From NCBI GenBank assembly GCA_002367105.1, contig DFCS01000003.1:22635-86634 (forward strand): a stretch of DNA of 64,000 nucleotides, given 5' to 3'. The position numbers and the translations under genes were made by a program. This document shows, one piece after another, positions 43,078-51,976 of this stretch. Numbering within the stretch: the first letter of the stretch is position 1; each line of letters begins with the position of its first letter. Source of the stretch: Hungatella sp. UBA3048 (GTDB lineage: Bacteria; Bacillota; Clostridia; Lachnospirales; Lachnospiraceae). The notes beneath the pieces are model-generated. The model was not told where the DNA came from, ran no database searches, and worked only from the letters and a program-made list of their open reading frames with translations.

Positions 43078-43148
43078 GGCTTACCTCGCTGATCTTATTA
43101 ATTCTATTATATGCCGCACCTACGTGTTCATAACTTTATGTCATAAAT

Positions 43149-43168
43149 TACCGTAGTTATCCACGGTA
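43149..43168 (-). terminator. Possible weak terminator after activase gene
   Basis: TACCGT (43149-43154) and ACGGTA (43163-43168) form a 6-bp stem with an 8-nt loop, followed on the minus strand by AATTT. Weak; no better candidate lies between the activase stop and the SleL-like gene. Confidence 0.3.
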
Positions 43169-43200
43169 TGACTTTGTATGGCATTGTTTGGCCTGAGCTA

Positions 43201-44103
43201 CTATCCTCCGATTCTGGATTCCAGCCCAATCTTCAACGCATATTGGTGATATTCTTCTAAGTCTTCTTCATGAAGCATTTTATCCGTCATCTGATAAACT
43301 CTTCCCAATTTCTCGTATTTCACTTTTCCCAGTGTATGATAAGGAAGAAGGTTTACGTTTTTTACTCCCAGCTGCTGCAAGTACCGCAAAGTCTTTTTTA
43401 TTAATTCGGTATCATAGTTGAACCCAGGAATAATCGGCATGCGCACCGTTAACTTTTCCGGACACATCTCCACCAGATATATCAGGTTTTCTTTAATCCG
43501 GCTCCCATTTCCTCCTGTAACCCTTTTAAGCACTTCGTCATCCAGATGTTTAAAATCATAGAGAAAATGGTCGATATAGGGTTCAGCAGCCTTAAGGGCT
43601 TTTAAAGAATAATTCCCTGTAGTTTCTACCGCCGTATTCAAGCCCCTTTCCTTACTTGCTTTGAGGATGGCAATCAGCCCCTCCAGCTGTACAAAGGGCT
43701 CCCCTCCGCTGACCGTGATACCCCCGCCGTCGGAATTATCATAGTAGTCCTTATCCTTCATTACTTCTTCCATGACAGAATCCAGTTCCATATCTTTTCC
43801 ATGAAATTCAAGTGCATCCTGCATACAGTTTTTCTCACAAGCCAGGCAATCGGTACATAGGGTCCTGTTATAATTGAATTTTCTGTTGTCATCAAAGGTA
43901 ATTGCCTTAGCCTGGCATCCCTTTTCGCATGAGCGGCACCCGATACACTTCGACTCGTTGTATAACAGTTCCGGATAAGATGTCTGTGTCTCTGGATTGG
44001 CGCACCATGGACAGTACATGGAGCATCCTTTTAAGAAAACGGTGGTGCGGATTCCAGGCCCGTCATGGGTCGCAAAGCGCTCAATATTGGTCACTCTAAT
44101 CAT
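43201..44103 (-). CDS. Glycyl-radical enzyme activating protein (radical SAM)
   Basis: A 300-aa radical-SAM activase. The SAM cluster motif is GCSMYCPWCANPE (CX3CX2C), and an inserted ferredoxin-like domain carries two more 4Fe-4S cysteine sets, CIGCRSCEKGC and CTDCLACEKNC, the layout of activases for glycyl-radical dehydratases rather than pyruvate formate-lyase itself. GGGITVSGGEPFVQ is the usual SAM-binding part. Its start overlaps the end of the glycyl-radical enzyme gene by 8 nt. It would abstract hydrogen from Gly733 of that enzyme. Confidence 0.95.
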   Translation of the reverse strand: MIRVTNIERFATHDGPGIRTTVFLKGCSMYCPWCANPETQTSYPELLYNESKCIGCRSCEKGCQAKAITFDDNRKFNYNRTLCTDCLACEKNCMQDALEFHGKDMELDSVMEEVMKDKDYYDNSDGGGITVSGGEPFVQLEGLIAILKASKERGLNTAVETTGNYSLKALKAAEPYIDHFLYDFKHLDDEVLKRVTGGNGSRIKENLIYLVEMCPEKLTVRMPIIPGFNYDTELIKKTLRYLQQLGVKNVNLLPYHTLGKVKYEKLGRVYQMTDKMLHEEDLEEYHQYALKIGLESRIGG

Positions 44104-46366
44104 ACAATGCCCTGCTCAGCAATTCCTCCTGGATATCCTTTGTCAGATTGACAAAGACCGCACTGTAACCGGCCACTCGTACAATTAAATCCGGGTAATT
44201 CTCCGGATTCTTTTGTGCATCCTCAAGAACACCATAATCCACAACCGTTACCATGAGCTGGCAGCCTCCTTTCTTAAAATATGTATCAAATAACATCTTA
44301 ACTTTTCTTCTGTCTTTATTAAACATACGGGGCGTAAATTTGATATTCTGCACGCTTCCCCCATGATATTTTGCCTGGAACTTAACCAGGGAATTCAAGC
44401 AGGCGGTAGGTCCGTTTTTTGCCGCTCCACCCTGGGGATTATTAGCCGGATTCAAATAAACACCTGTTTTCCTTCCATCCAGGCTGGCAAATGTCCCATG
44501 GCCCCAATCTGTATTTGTCTGGTTATTAGATATAACAATCAGAAAATACCCCATGCCATAGTCAATCCCCTTCTGGCGGATCCCTTTGGCTACAAATTCA
44601 AATAAATCATTTGCCAGATTATCGCATTCCGTTTTGTCATTGCCGTATTTATCCTGATCCATTAAATCTTTTCGTATCTTTTCGTATCCTTCAAAATTGG
44701 CAAGCTGTGCCTGGTGCAATTCACTGAGACTATATTTTTTATCTGTATATACCAGCTTTTTAATCGCCCAGAGTGAATCGCTGGAATTGATATTTCCATA
44801 TGTTTCATTCGTTCCGCCAAGGATTTCCACTCCACCGTCCAGCACTGCCTTTCCTCTATTAATACAATCATCCATCAAAACAGAAGTAAACAGAAAGGAA
44901 ACCTCTTCATTCATGATCTCATAAGAACGGTATTGAGCCTGTATGCTTAAATCAAAGTAATAATTCAACAATTCCTTATATTTCTCAAACAGTTCCTCAA
45001 AGGTCTTGAACTGGGAGCATTCCGGAATATCCACAGGCCCGCTTTTTCGTTTCCCATCCATAGGGTCTGTTCCGCCGTTTACGGTGATATTTAAGATTTT
45101 TAACAGGTTTAATAAAATATTCGGTGTACCTACACTCTTACCCTGTATGACAAATTCACCGCATCCAAATGGTACGTACTGTTCAGCGATCTCCCGTTTC
45201 ACACGCATGGAATACATAACTGCCGGGACATTCACATCATCATTGTATAAAGTCGGATAAGTAGCACCGCTTCCGATACAATCATAGGCCATATCCATCA
45301 TGTACTCTGGGGTATCCTTACTAAAGCGCAGGGTAAACTGGGGCTCCACATAACGAGTGTCCTTGCACACCCTCATACAGATACGGGCAAATGTATCTGC
45401 TTCTTTCGGATGTTCCCGTCCTGCACCGCCTACAATAATACGTCCGTTAACCGTGGTACGCCTGTTCTCAATCATCTTCCACAAGGATTTCAGATACCGG
45501 TAAGACTCTTCTTCGTCAATAACGCCATGATCCAGATCATGTTGTAAAAACGGTCCTAACACGTCATCCAGCCGCCCATAGTTAATTACTCCGGCACAAA
45601 GGGCGTAAATCCAAAACAACTGCAAAGCCTGGTGGAACGTGTGTGGTTTATTCTTCTTAATATACCGCAGGTCATGTTCCATTAGTTCCAAATCTTTCAT
45701 ACGGGACTGGTCCGCACCGTTTCTTGCTTCTCTCACCAGTTCCATCTGACGTTCCATTACCTCCTGCAAAAGACAAAGGCTTTCATAACTGCATTTTAGG
45801 AATTCATTCTGTTCTTTTGAGCTGATCAGTTCTTTTAAGCCTTCCACTCCATATTCCATCAGCTTTTTATAATTCAACATCATTCCAGACAACCTGGCTG
45901 TTGCCATCAAAGGATAGGAGCAATCAATAAACCTTCCGACGGTGTCCTCTGTCAATACCTCCTGACAGTAAATTGCTTTTGTATCATGATCCTGCCAGTA
46001 ATCATAAAGCGTATCAACTCTTGTTTTTTCCTCTTCAGTCGACAGCGTTTCTTTAAATGCCCTCAGCTTATGGAATACGCAGTAATGGCCTACGCCACCG
46101 ATACTTGTTACACTGCCAAAGCCAATGGGTAAAAAATCTAATCTGCCTGCCAGCAGATCATCACTTTCAATCGAACGGAACAGAACCGGGTATATTGTTT
46201 TCAGGCAATTAATCTCTCTTCTCGCCTTATTAAGACCCTCACTGTTCCTATGCGCCTCTGTATATGCTTCCATAATAGACAACTGCTCCCAAGGTGTTTT
46301 TTCACAGGGAATTGGGATTGACACCTCTACGTTCTGAGCGCCGTCAATGTTAATTTTCTTTTTCAT
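44096..46366 (-). CDS. Glycyl-radical enzyme of unknown substrate (pyruvate formate-lyase family)
   Basis: A 756-aa glycyl-radical enzyme. The radical site is Gly733 in RVAGYSAVFVNLTKD near the C-terminus; the thiyl cysteine is Cys402 in YVPFGCGEFVIQGKSVGTPN. A glutamate two residues after the cysteine, the general base of dehydratase/lyase members, is kept (Glu404), but the residue between them is Gly, not the Val seen in glycerol/propanediol dehydratases, choline lyase and hydroxyproline dehydratase. The two adjacent cysteines of pyruvate formate-lyase are absent. So it is a lyase/dehydratase of an uncharacterised subgroup. The neighbouring DeoR regulator and fructose-type PTS hint at a sugar or polyol-derived substrate. 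Confidence 0.9.
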   Translation of the reverse strand: MKKKINIDGAQNVEVSIPIPCEKTPWEQLSIMEAYTEAHRNSEGLNKARREINCLKTIYPVLFRSIESDDLLAGRLDFLPIGFGSVTSIGGVGHYCVFHKLRAFKETLSTEEEKTRVDTLYDYWQDHDTKAIYCQEVLTEDTVGRFIDCSYPLMATARLSGMMLNYKKLMEYGVEGLKELISSKEQNEFLKCSYESLCLLQEVMERQMELVREARNGADQSRMKDLELMEHDLRYIKKNKPHTFHQALQLFWIYALCAGVINYGRLDDVLGPFLQHDLDHGVIDEEESYRYLKSLWKMIENRRTTVNGRIIVGGAGREHPKEADTFARICMRVCKDTRYVEPQFTLRFSKDTPEYMMDMAYDCIGSGATYPTLYNDDVNVPAVMYSMRVKREIAEQYVPFGCGEFVIQGKSVGTPNILLNLLKILNITVNGGTDPMDGKRKSGPVDIPECSQFKTFEELFEKYKELLNYYFDLSIQAQYRSYEIMNEEVSFLFTSVLMDDCINRGKAVLDGGVEILGGTNETYGNINSSDSLWAIKKLVYTDKKYSLSELHQAQLANFEGYEKIRKDLMDQDKYGNDKTECDNLANDLFEFVAKGIRQKGIDYGMGYFLIVISNNQTNTDWGHGTFASLDGRKTGVYLNPANNPQGGAAKNGPTACLNSLVKFQAKYHGGSVQNIKFTPRMFNKDRRKVKMLFDTYFKKGGCQLMVTVVDYGVLEDAQKNPENYPDLIVRVAGYSAVFVNLTKDIQEELLSRALYD

Positions 46367-46474
46367 TGCAGAGTCTCCTCCTCTATCGAATATTACTTAA
46401 AATTCACTTATGTTCCTTAGCTTTTTTCTTACTGCCCCGTACTGCAGTCCTGTTCCGGTCCTGCACTTTTAGTG

Positions 46475-46508
46475 AAAAAAAGAGGGCGCTTACTGCGTCC
46501 CCTTTTTT
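46475..46508 (-). terminator. Terminator after deoR-type gene
   Basis: On the minus strand GGGGACGC and GCGCCCTC form a GC-rich hairpin with wobble pairs, embedded between A6 and T7 tracts. It separates the DeoR gene from the glycyl-radical enzyme gene. Confidence 0.75.
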
Positions 46509-46518
46509 CCAATGTATT

Positions 46519-47283
46519 CTAACTGAGACAAACGGTAAAATTATCCGGTGCCTCACCTGTGTCAGGGAGACGATTGACATACACGTTTGTAAAATCCTCC
46601 AGACTTGCCCATGAGAACATTGCCTTAATATGATACTTGGAGTCATCGATCAGGAGATGGTTGTTCTGGCTCTTCTTCATGATCTCCTTTTTCATCGTTC
46701 CAATCTCCATATCGAAAATGTAAACCTCACCGCTTTCCATATTAACCCCATTGGTGCTGAAAAAAGCATGGTCAAAATTAAAATTCCGAATCATATCCAC
46801 AGCCATGGATCCTGTACTCAGATCATAATCTGGTGAAAAACGGCCACCCAGCAGATAGATATCCCCTTTGTACGTAATGGGAATCTTTTTGATTAAGTAA
46901 ATACTTGGTGTTACAATCTTGACATGGTGCGCCAGCAGCTGCGGAAGCAGGTATACAGGGGTAGTGCCGGAGTCCACATAAACGCAGTCCCCGTCCTTGA
47001 CATTCGTGACAGCCCGCTGGCAGACAATCTCCTTTGCCTCCGCACACAGACTCTCCTTATTTACGGTAGGAACTTCGTTGAATACCGTCAGTGTAGAAGA
47101 AACCTCTCTGCACATAGCTCCACCCCGCTCCCTGCTGACAAGCCCCTGTTCCTCCAGTTCAATCAAATCCCGGGTTACCGTGGATTTTGACACATTTAAC
47201 TGTTCCATCAGTTCCTTTATGGTTACAAAAGACTGTTCTTTTACGATACTCATGATATGATAAAGCCTTTGCTGTGATAGCAT
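46519..47283 (-). CDS. DeoR/GlpR-family transcriptional regulator
   Basis: A 254-aa DeoR-type repressor. The N-terminal helix-turn-helix is TIKELMEQLNVSKSTVTRDL with LEEQGLVSRERGGA as its wing; the C-terminal DeoRC sensor contains DGDCVYVDSGTTPVYLLPQL and FDHAFFSTNGVNMESGEVY, which bind sugar phosphates. It lies between the PTS and the glycyl-radical enzyme gene on the same strand, with its own promoter and terminator, and probably controls both; phased repeats on the PTS promoter are its likely target. Confidence 0.92.
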   Translation of the reverse strand: MLSQQRLYHIMSIVKEQSFVTIKELMEQLNVSKSTVTRDLIELEEQGLVSRERGGAMCREVSSTLTVFNEVPTVNKESLCAEAKEIVCQRAVTNVKDGDCVYVDSGTTPVYLLPQLLAHHVKIVTPSIYLIKKIPITYKGDIYLLGGRFSPDYDLSTGSMAVDMIRNFNFDHAFFSTNGVNMESGEVYIFDMEIGTMKKEIMKKSQNNHLLIDDSKYHIKAMFSWASLEDFTNVYVNRLPDTGEAPDNFTVCLS

Positions 47284-47304
47284 AACGTCACCTCCTTCGC
47301 CATT

Positions 47305-47334
47305 ATCATATCAGAGGAGGAAATCATATGTCAA
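47305..47334 (-). promoter_or_regulatory. Promoter of the deoR-type gene
   Basis: On the minus strand: TTGACA (47334-47329), 18-bp spacer, TATGAT (47310-47305), about 22 bp before the start codon, which has AAGGAGGTG upstream. Confidence 0.75.
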
Positions 47335-47407
47335 TCTATCATTCTTTCGATCGATCTTAACCGGTGCAATGCCTCCATTCCGGTTATCCTTGCCGCAGTT
47401 GATACAT

Positions 47408-49315
47408 TTAGTTTCGTTTTAATTTAAGACGCTTTAAAGTTATACAGACAACTGCAGTCACCACAGTTCCTGCCGCCATACAGATCAGCCCCATAAACGG
47501 CTTGTTCACTGCACCCAGGATCAGCACAATAGGGCCGCCATGAGCAACAGAATCTGTAATGCCGAATAAGAATCCCATCGTACATGCCACTACGGATCCA
47601 ATCATATTGGCCGGAATGACGGCCAGCGGATCGCCCGCTGCAAACGGAATAGCTCCTTCGGAAATCCCCACCAGTCCCATGGCCAGAGCCGCCTTTCCGT
47701 TGGCAGTCTCTTCAGGAAGAAACAGCTGGTGCTTACGGTCTAAGAATGTAGCAAGCGCCATACCTAACGGTGCAACCGGAATCGCCATAGCCTGTGCTCC
47801 CATAAACTGAGGCTGTCCTTCGGCAATTAAACCAACCGAGAACATGAATGCCACCTTGCCAAAGGGACCGCCCATGTCAAAGCCCTGCATCAGACCGATT
47901 GTAATACCAAGTAAAATCATACTTCCGGCAGACATGCTTTCCAGCATGGCGTAAAGAGCCGTCATCAGGGACGAAATGGGTGCTCCGATAATAAATATAA
48001 ATACAAATGCGATAAACAAGGATCCAATAATAGGAATAATCATGATCGGAACCAACGGCCTGATCATCTCCGGCCAACGAAGCTTCTTCATCCACCTTAC
48101 AAAGTATCCGGTCAGAAAACCAGCCACAATGGCTCCGATGAAGCCGGTTCCGGCTGACGCTCCGTAAAAAGAACCGTTGTTGGCGATCCAGCCGCCAATC
48201 ATGCCAGGAGCCAGAGCCGCCCTGTCACCGATAGCAAATGCTATGTAGCCGGCCAGAATTGGGATCATCAATGTAAATCCGGCGCTTCCCACTGCAGAAA
48301 TCTGATTCCAGAAGCTGCCTTCTGGGATCACAAGTCCCTGGGGTGTGGGCTTTCCTCCCACTGCAAGCGCGACCGCAATCAGCAGGCCACCGATTACCAC
48401 AAACGGGATCATAAAGGAGACTCCGTTCATCAGCGCCTTGTACAGCATCTTTCCACTAAGCGCACCGGCAGGCTCCTCCGCCTTCCCACTGGCAGCCTGC
48501 TGAACACGCTCTGTGGACCTCCCGCCAAAAACCGGGGCCTTTCCATCCAGTACCTTTCTGATCAGCTCCGCCGGATGGTCGATTCCTTCCTTCACGGTGG
48601 TAGTAACTACCTGTTTACCCCGGAAACGTTCCATGTCCGTCTCCTTGTCGCTGGCAATGATAATTCCCTCAGCTCGTTCAATTTCTTCCCTGGTGGGAAC
48701 ATTTTCCGTGCCGATGGAACCGTTTGTTTCCACCTTTATGGATACGCCCATCTCCTCAGCAGCTTTTGCCAACGCTTTTGCCGCCAGATACGTATGTGCT
48801 ACTCCTACCGTACAGCCGGTCACCCCGATCAAAAACCGTTCTGACCCTTTGTTCTCTGTCTGTACTTCCTCTGTGCTAAGTGCCGCCAGAATATCTTCCG
48901 GCCGTTTTGCTTCCTTTAGATCATCCAGGCAATCACAATCCAGCAAACGGGAAGTAATCCCGCTTAGAAGTGTGATATGCGTGTCGTCCGCATTGTTTGG
49001 CATAGCGATAAGAAAGATGATATGACTGGGCGAGCTCCCCTCTTCAAACCGGATTCCCCGTTTGGATATTCCGATTGCCACCGCCGGTCTCAGTACTGCA
49101 TCCGATTTTCCGTGAGGCAAGGCCACTCCGTTCTCCAGATTTGTAGGTACCTGTGCCTCTCGTTCCAATACATTCTTAATATAGCTGGCTTTATCCTTCA
49201 GTACATGTTCCTTATAGAGAAGTTCCGCCAACTCCTCTATCGCCGCATTTTTATCCCCTGCCTGCATGTTGACCTTGATCAGCTTAGGCGAGAGAAACTT
49301 TGTTATATCCCCCAT
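47408..49315 (-). CDS. PTS fructose-family EIIABC
   Basis: A 635-aa three-domain phosphotransferase-system permease in the order IIA-IIB-IIC. IIA carries its histidine in NGVALPHGKSDAV (about residue 64); IIB begins near residue 155 with the phosphocysteine in IGVTGCTVGVAHTYLAAKAL; IIC follows from about residue 280 with MLYKALMNGVSFMIPFVVIG and FDMGGPFGKVAFMFSVGLI. Usual fructose IIB reads CPTGIAHT, so CTVGVAHT marks a divergent member. The substrate could be fructose or another ketose/mannosylated sugar; the glycyl-radical enzyme nearby suggests something less common. Confidence 0.93.
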   Translation of the reverse strand: MGDITKFLSPKLIKVNMQAGDKNAAIEELAELLYKEHVLKDKASYIKNVLEREAQVPTNLENGVALPHGKSDAVLRPAVAIGISKRGIRFEEGSSPSHIIFLIAMPNNADDTHITLLSGITSRLLDCDCLDDLKEAKRPEDILAALSTEEVQTENKGSERFLIGVTGCTVGVAHTYLAAKALAKAAEEMGVSIKVETNGSIGTENVPTREEIERAEGIIIASDKETDMERFRGKQVVTTTVKEGIDHPAELIRKVLDGKAPVFGGRSTERVQQAASGKAEEPAGALSGKMLYKALMNGVSFMIPFVVIGGLLIAVALAVGGKPTPQGLVIPEGSFWNQISAVGSAGFTLMIPILAGYIAFAIGDRAALAPGMIGGWIANNGSFYGASAGTGFIGAIVAGFLTGYFVRWMKKLRWPEMIRPLVPIMIIPIIGSLFIAFVFIFIIGAPISSLMTALYAMLESMSAGSMILLGITIGLMQGFDMGGPFGKVAFMFSVGLIAEGQPQFMGAQAMAIPVAPLGMALATFLDRKHQLFLPEETANGKAALAMGLVGISEGAIPFAAGDPLAVIPANMIGSVVACTMGFLFGITDSVAHGGPIVLILGAVNKPFMGLICMAAGTVVTAVVCITLKRLKLKRN

Positions 49316-49458
49316 TTTGATTCCTCCTGATTATAATAATTTTCTGCGGTTTCGTATCTTTCTATGTATCATGTTCCGGCTCCACCCATTCAATACTGCT
49401 GTCCGTACCTCCTTTACACTGATTCAGGTGCCACTTCCCCGCCGTATTCAATAAATCA

Positions 49459-49487
49459 ACTATAACACCTTTTTGATTTATTGTCAA
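49459..49487 (-). promoter_or_regulatory. Promoter of the PTS gene
   Basis: On the minus strand: TTGACA (49487-49482), exactly 17 bp, TATAGT (49464-49459). Confidence 0.82.
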
Positions 49488-49531
49488 TCATTTTGATTCA
49501 TATTGATTCATATTAGTTCTTTATGATTCAT
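49474..49531. promoter_or_regulatory. Helically phased TGATTYAT repeats at the PTS promoter
   Basis: TGATTTAT at 49474 and TGATTCAT at 49494, 49504 and 49524: starts are separated by 20, 10 and 20 bp, so all face the same side of the helix. The first lies in the promoter spacer and the others just upstream of -35. Direct, phased repeats are typical of DeoR-family operators. Confidence 0.65.
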
Positions 49532-49552
49532 GCCATATAGATTCTTTTTTAT

Positions 49553-49590
49553 ACAAAAAAAAGAACGGTTACCACGCCGTTCTCTATTTT
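49553..49590 (-). terminator. Terminator of the yitT/GNAT genes
   Basis: AGAACGG (49562-49568) pairs with CCGTTCT (49577-49583); on the minus strand it runs into TTTTTTTTG. TATTTTT on the other side means it may also work in reverse. Confidence 0.85.
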
Positions 49591-49716
49591 TACCTTGTAT
49601 GATGTAAGCAGCACGTTTTTTGCCCCTGTGTCTAAACGCAGATTATGCCAGTATAATAATCCTGGTCTCATAAGGCTCGAGCATCTCTTCACATCTGCCA
49701 TATTCCGTGTCAACCA

Positions 49717-50154
49717 TTATATTTTTTTATTCATAAACACAAGGTTAGAATCAGTTTCAAATCCATTTTTATTGTAAAATCCTTCAGTCCCTGGATCTTT
49801 TAAAGTGAGTAAGTTAATATTTTCTATCCCTCTTCTCTTAACATCCTGTTGAACCAAAGACAGCATTTTAGTTCCCAGTCCCATTCTGCTAAAGTCTGCA
49901 GAAATCACAAAATCCTGTATATGAAATTCTTTAATCCCTAAATAGGAAGTTATGTATCCCATTAAAAAACCAACTATATTTCCATCCTGACGGGCTTCAT
50001 ATCCCAGAGCCATCGGATTCTGAAGATAATCGTTTATCCTCATAGCAGCCATATCCAACGTCCACGTTTCATTCCAAGGTTTCAAACGAAAAGACTTTAC
50101 ATACAGATCTAAGATTTCTTCTGAAACATTTCCTTGAATAACTTTTAATTCCAT
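49717..50154 (-). CDS. GNAT-family N-acetyltransferase
   Basis: A 145-aa GNAT enzyme. The acetyl-CoA site is seen as IQDFVISADFSRMGLGTKML (motif A, with RMGLGT in place of the R/QxxGxG/A consensus) and a C-terminal GTEGFYNKNGFETDS (motif B). The acceptor is unknown. It follows the YitT gene by 26 nt and shares its transcript and terminator. Confidence 0.88.
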   Translation of the reverse strand: MELKVIQGNVSEEILDLYVKSFRLKPWNETWTLDMAAMRINDYLQNPMALGYEARQDGNIVGFLMGYITSYLGIKEFHIQDFVISADFSRMGLGTKMLSLVQQDVKRRGIENINLLTLKDPGTEGFYNKNGFETDSNLVFMNKKI

Positions 50155-50180
50155 AATAACCCCTTCCTCATGGTAAAATA

Positions 50181-51038
50181 TTATAAATACTTTTTACCTA
50201 TACTAAATCCTCTGCCTCTTACCTCATTCACATGACTAATAATAACAAAGGCCTCGTCGTCTATTTCATGAACCAGCTTTTCAAATTTAGATAAATCATT
50301 ATTAGAAATAACAGTTAGTAAAATATCCATCTCTCTTTCCAGATATCCTGATTTACTGTGCAAAAGTGTGACTCCTCTGTCAAATTTCGAAATTATTGCA
50401 TCTTTTATCTCCGAAGATTTGCCGCTTATTACTTTTATCTGTATTTTTTTAGTACCTAGTATAAGAAGTTTATCTAAAACGATGGAATAAATCATAACTA
50501 AAATAATGCCATAAAGAATTTTATTTTTATCACTGAAAGCTACCTGCAGAGCAAGTATGATACAGTCGCCTACGTATAAACTGACAGATACAGGAATATG
50601 CATATACTTGTTCAATATTAAAGGTGGTATACTCATACCTCCGGTGCTTGCCCCAACTCTGATCACAAGAGCAATTGCACTTCCTATACAAATTCCTCCA
50701 AATACTGTACATAAAAAAATATCATCTGTAATTATTAAATTTGCCAACAGTTTTTGCAGTACTTCCAAAGATAACGGAAAGAATAAAGTACTGATCAGTG
50801 TAGTTAACGCGAATCTTTTTCCCAAAACGAACAATCCAATCATAAACATAATTACGTTAAAAACTAATACAATGCTTGATATAGGTAATTTTGTATAATG
50901 ATTAACGGCAATTGCTATCCCCGTAGTTCCTCCGGTAATCAAACCTGAAGGCATAATAAAAAGCACAATTCCTACCGCATAAATAAAATTCCCTAACATG
51001 ATCGTTAAAATTTCCAGTGCTAATCTTCCTTTTTTCAT
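50181..51038 (-). CDS. YitT-family membrane protein (DUF161/DUF2179)
   Basis: A 285-aa protein with about five transmembrane helices (LEILTIMLGNFIYAVGIVLF, GLITGGTTGIAIAVNHY, VLVFNVIMFMIGLFVLGKRF) and a C-terminal cytoplasmic DUF2179 domain (VTLLHSKSGYLEREMDILLT, FVISHVNEVRGRGF). Function of the family is not firmly known; membrane transport or sensing has been proposed. I chose the ATG at 51038, with GGAGG 5-6 nt upstream, rather than the upstream in-frame one inside the terminator hairpin. Its leader contains an intrinsic terminator directly before the ribosome site. Confidence 0.9.
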   Translation of the reverse strand: MKKGRLALEILTIMLGNFIYAVGIVLFIMPSGLITGGTTGIAIAVNHYTKLPISSIVLVFNVIMFMIGLFVLGKRFALTTLISTLFFPLSLEVLQKLLANLIITDDIFLCTVFGGICIGSAIALVIRVGASTGGMSIPPLILNKYMHIPVSVSLYVGDCIILALQVAFSDKNKILYGIILVMIYSIVLDKLLILGTKKIQIKVISGKSSEIKDAIISKFDRGVTLLHSKSGYLEREMDILLTVISNNDLSKFEKLVHEIDDEAFVIISHVNEVRGRGFSIGKKYL

Positions 51039-51049
51039 CCTGTCCTCCA

Positions 51050-51088
51050 AAAAAAACACGTTTGCTAAGATTTTCCCTAGCAAACGTG
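51050..51088 (-). terminator. Intrinsic terminator in the yitT leader
   Basis: CACGTTTGCTA and TAGCAAACGTG form a perfect 11-bp stem (arms 51057-51067 and 51078-51088) with a 10-nt loop, followed on the minus strand by eight T that run directly into the GGAGG ribosome site of yitT. Confidence 0.85.
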
Positions 51089-51181
51089 GATCAAGGCATA
51101 TGCCTAATATCTAAAAATTTATTTTTTATAATAATAACATAAGCACTTTAAAAACTCAACAACAATCGTATACTTTTACTA

Positions 51182-51853
51182 TCAATCGTTTTTAATATTC
51201 TGTAATACATTTTCAAGATGGCTTACCACTGCTGCTTTTGCCTTTTCTTTATCTCTTTCCTTAAGAGCTTCAATTATTTCACAATGTTCTTTATATATCT
51301 CCTGTCTTCGGTGTGTATTCTTAGTAGTCTGGGTAACAACCTCATCAATGATATCATAATAGGAGTCAATAAAATTCATAAATATCGCATTATGGGATAG
51401 CTCTGCAAGACGATAGTGAAAATAGTGATCGATGGAACGCGCTCCTTTTTTCTTGTCTGTTTCTGAAATCAAATCATATAATTCTACAATCTCTTCATCC
51501 GATGCAGTTTCAATGATTTTCTCCACTGTCCTTTGTTCCAGGCAAATACGCATTTCAATTAAATCACTGTAAGTACCTTCTTTTAGGGTAATTCCCGCAG
51601 AAACATTCATAATTTCTGAAATATTCGGATTAACAAATGTACCCTCTTTCGGCTTTCTACAGATATAATTTCTTGCTTGTAATATCGTTAGGGCTTCTCT
51701 TAGAATTCCTCTGCTTACGCAGAATTCATCAGCCAAATCAAGTTCATTTGGTAATTTATCTCCAGGTTTTAAAGTACCGTCTTTTATCTGTTCCATTATA
51801 ACCCGTACAACTTTATCTGATAGTCTTTCATTCTCAATTGGAGCAAAACCCAT
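51182..51853 (-). CDS. GntR/FadR-family transcriptional regulator
   Basis: A 223-aa FadR-type regulator. The N-terminal winged helix is MEQIKDGTLKPGDKLPNELD, LADEFCVSRGILREALTIL and RKPKEGTFV; the C-terminal all-helical FCD domain (EMRICLEQRTVEKIIETA, YFHYRLAELSHNAIF) binds a small organic acid or sugar acid. I used the ATG at 51853, with GAGGG upstream. It follows the AtuA/ADP-ribosylglycohydrolase operon on the same strand but has its own promoter, and probably controls that operon through the palindrome at 60272-60298. Confidence 0.9.
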   Translation of the reverse strand: MGFAPIENERLSDKVVRVIMEQIKDGTLKPGDKLPNELDLADEFCVSRGILREALTILQARNYICRKPKEGTFVNPNISEIMNVSAGITLKEGTYSDLIEMRICLEQRTVEKIIETASDEEIVELYDLISETDKKKGARSIDHYFHYRLAELSHNAIFMNFIDSYYDIIDEVVTQTTKNTHRRQEIYKEHCEIIEALKERDKEKAKAAVVSHLENVLQNIKND

Positions 51854-51905
51854 ATTGATCCCTCGCTTCATCTCTAACTTAACATTTAAAAGGTCTAACA
51901 CATTA

Positions 51906-51933
51906 ATTATACCTGAATTAATAGATAAGTCAA
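51906..51933 (-). promoter_or_regulatory. Promoter of the gntR-type gene, with flanking inverted repeat
   Basis: On the minus strand: TTGACT (51933-51928), 16-bp spacer, TATAAT (51911-51906). ATTAATT (51902-51908) and AATTAAT (51916-51922) form a 7-bp inverted repeat around the -10 box. The AtuA operon promoter has the same TTGACT-16-TATAAT design. Confidence 0.75.
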
Positions 51934-51976
51934 CGAATTGCGTCGACCTCTTCCTTGTCCGGAGTGAAACTGGTCA

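Larger units (their letters stand above)
49316..49716. other. Intergenic region upstream of fructose-type PTS
   Basis: These 401 nt contain the PTS promoter (49459-49487), four phased TGATTYAT repeats (49474-49531), a GNAT-operon terminator (49562-49590), and about 120 nt next to the GNAT gene in which I see nothing further. Confidence 0.7.
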
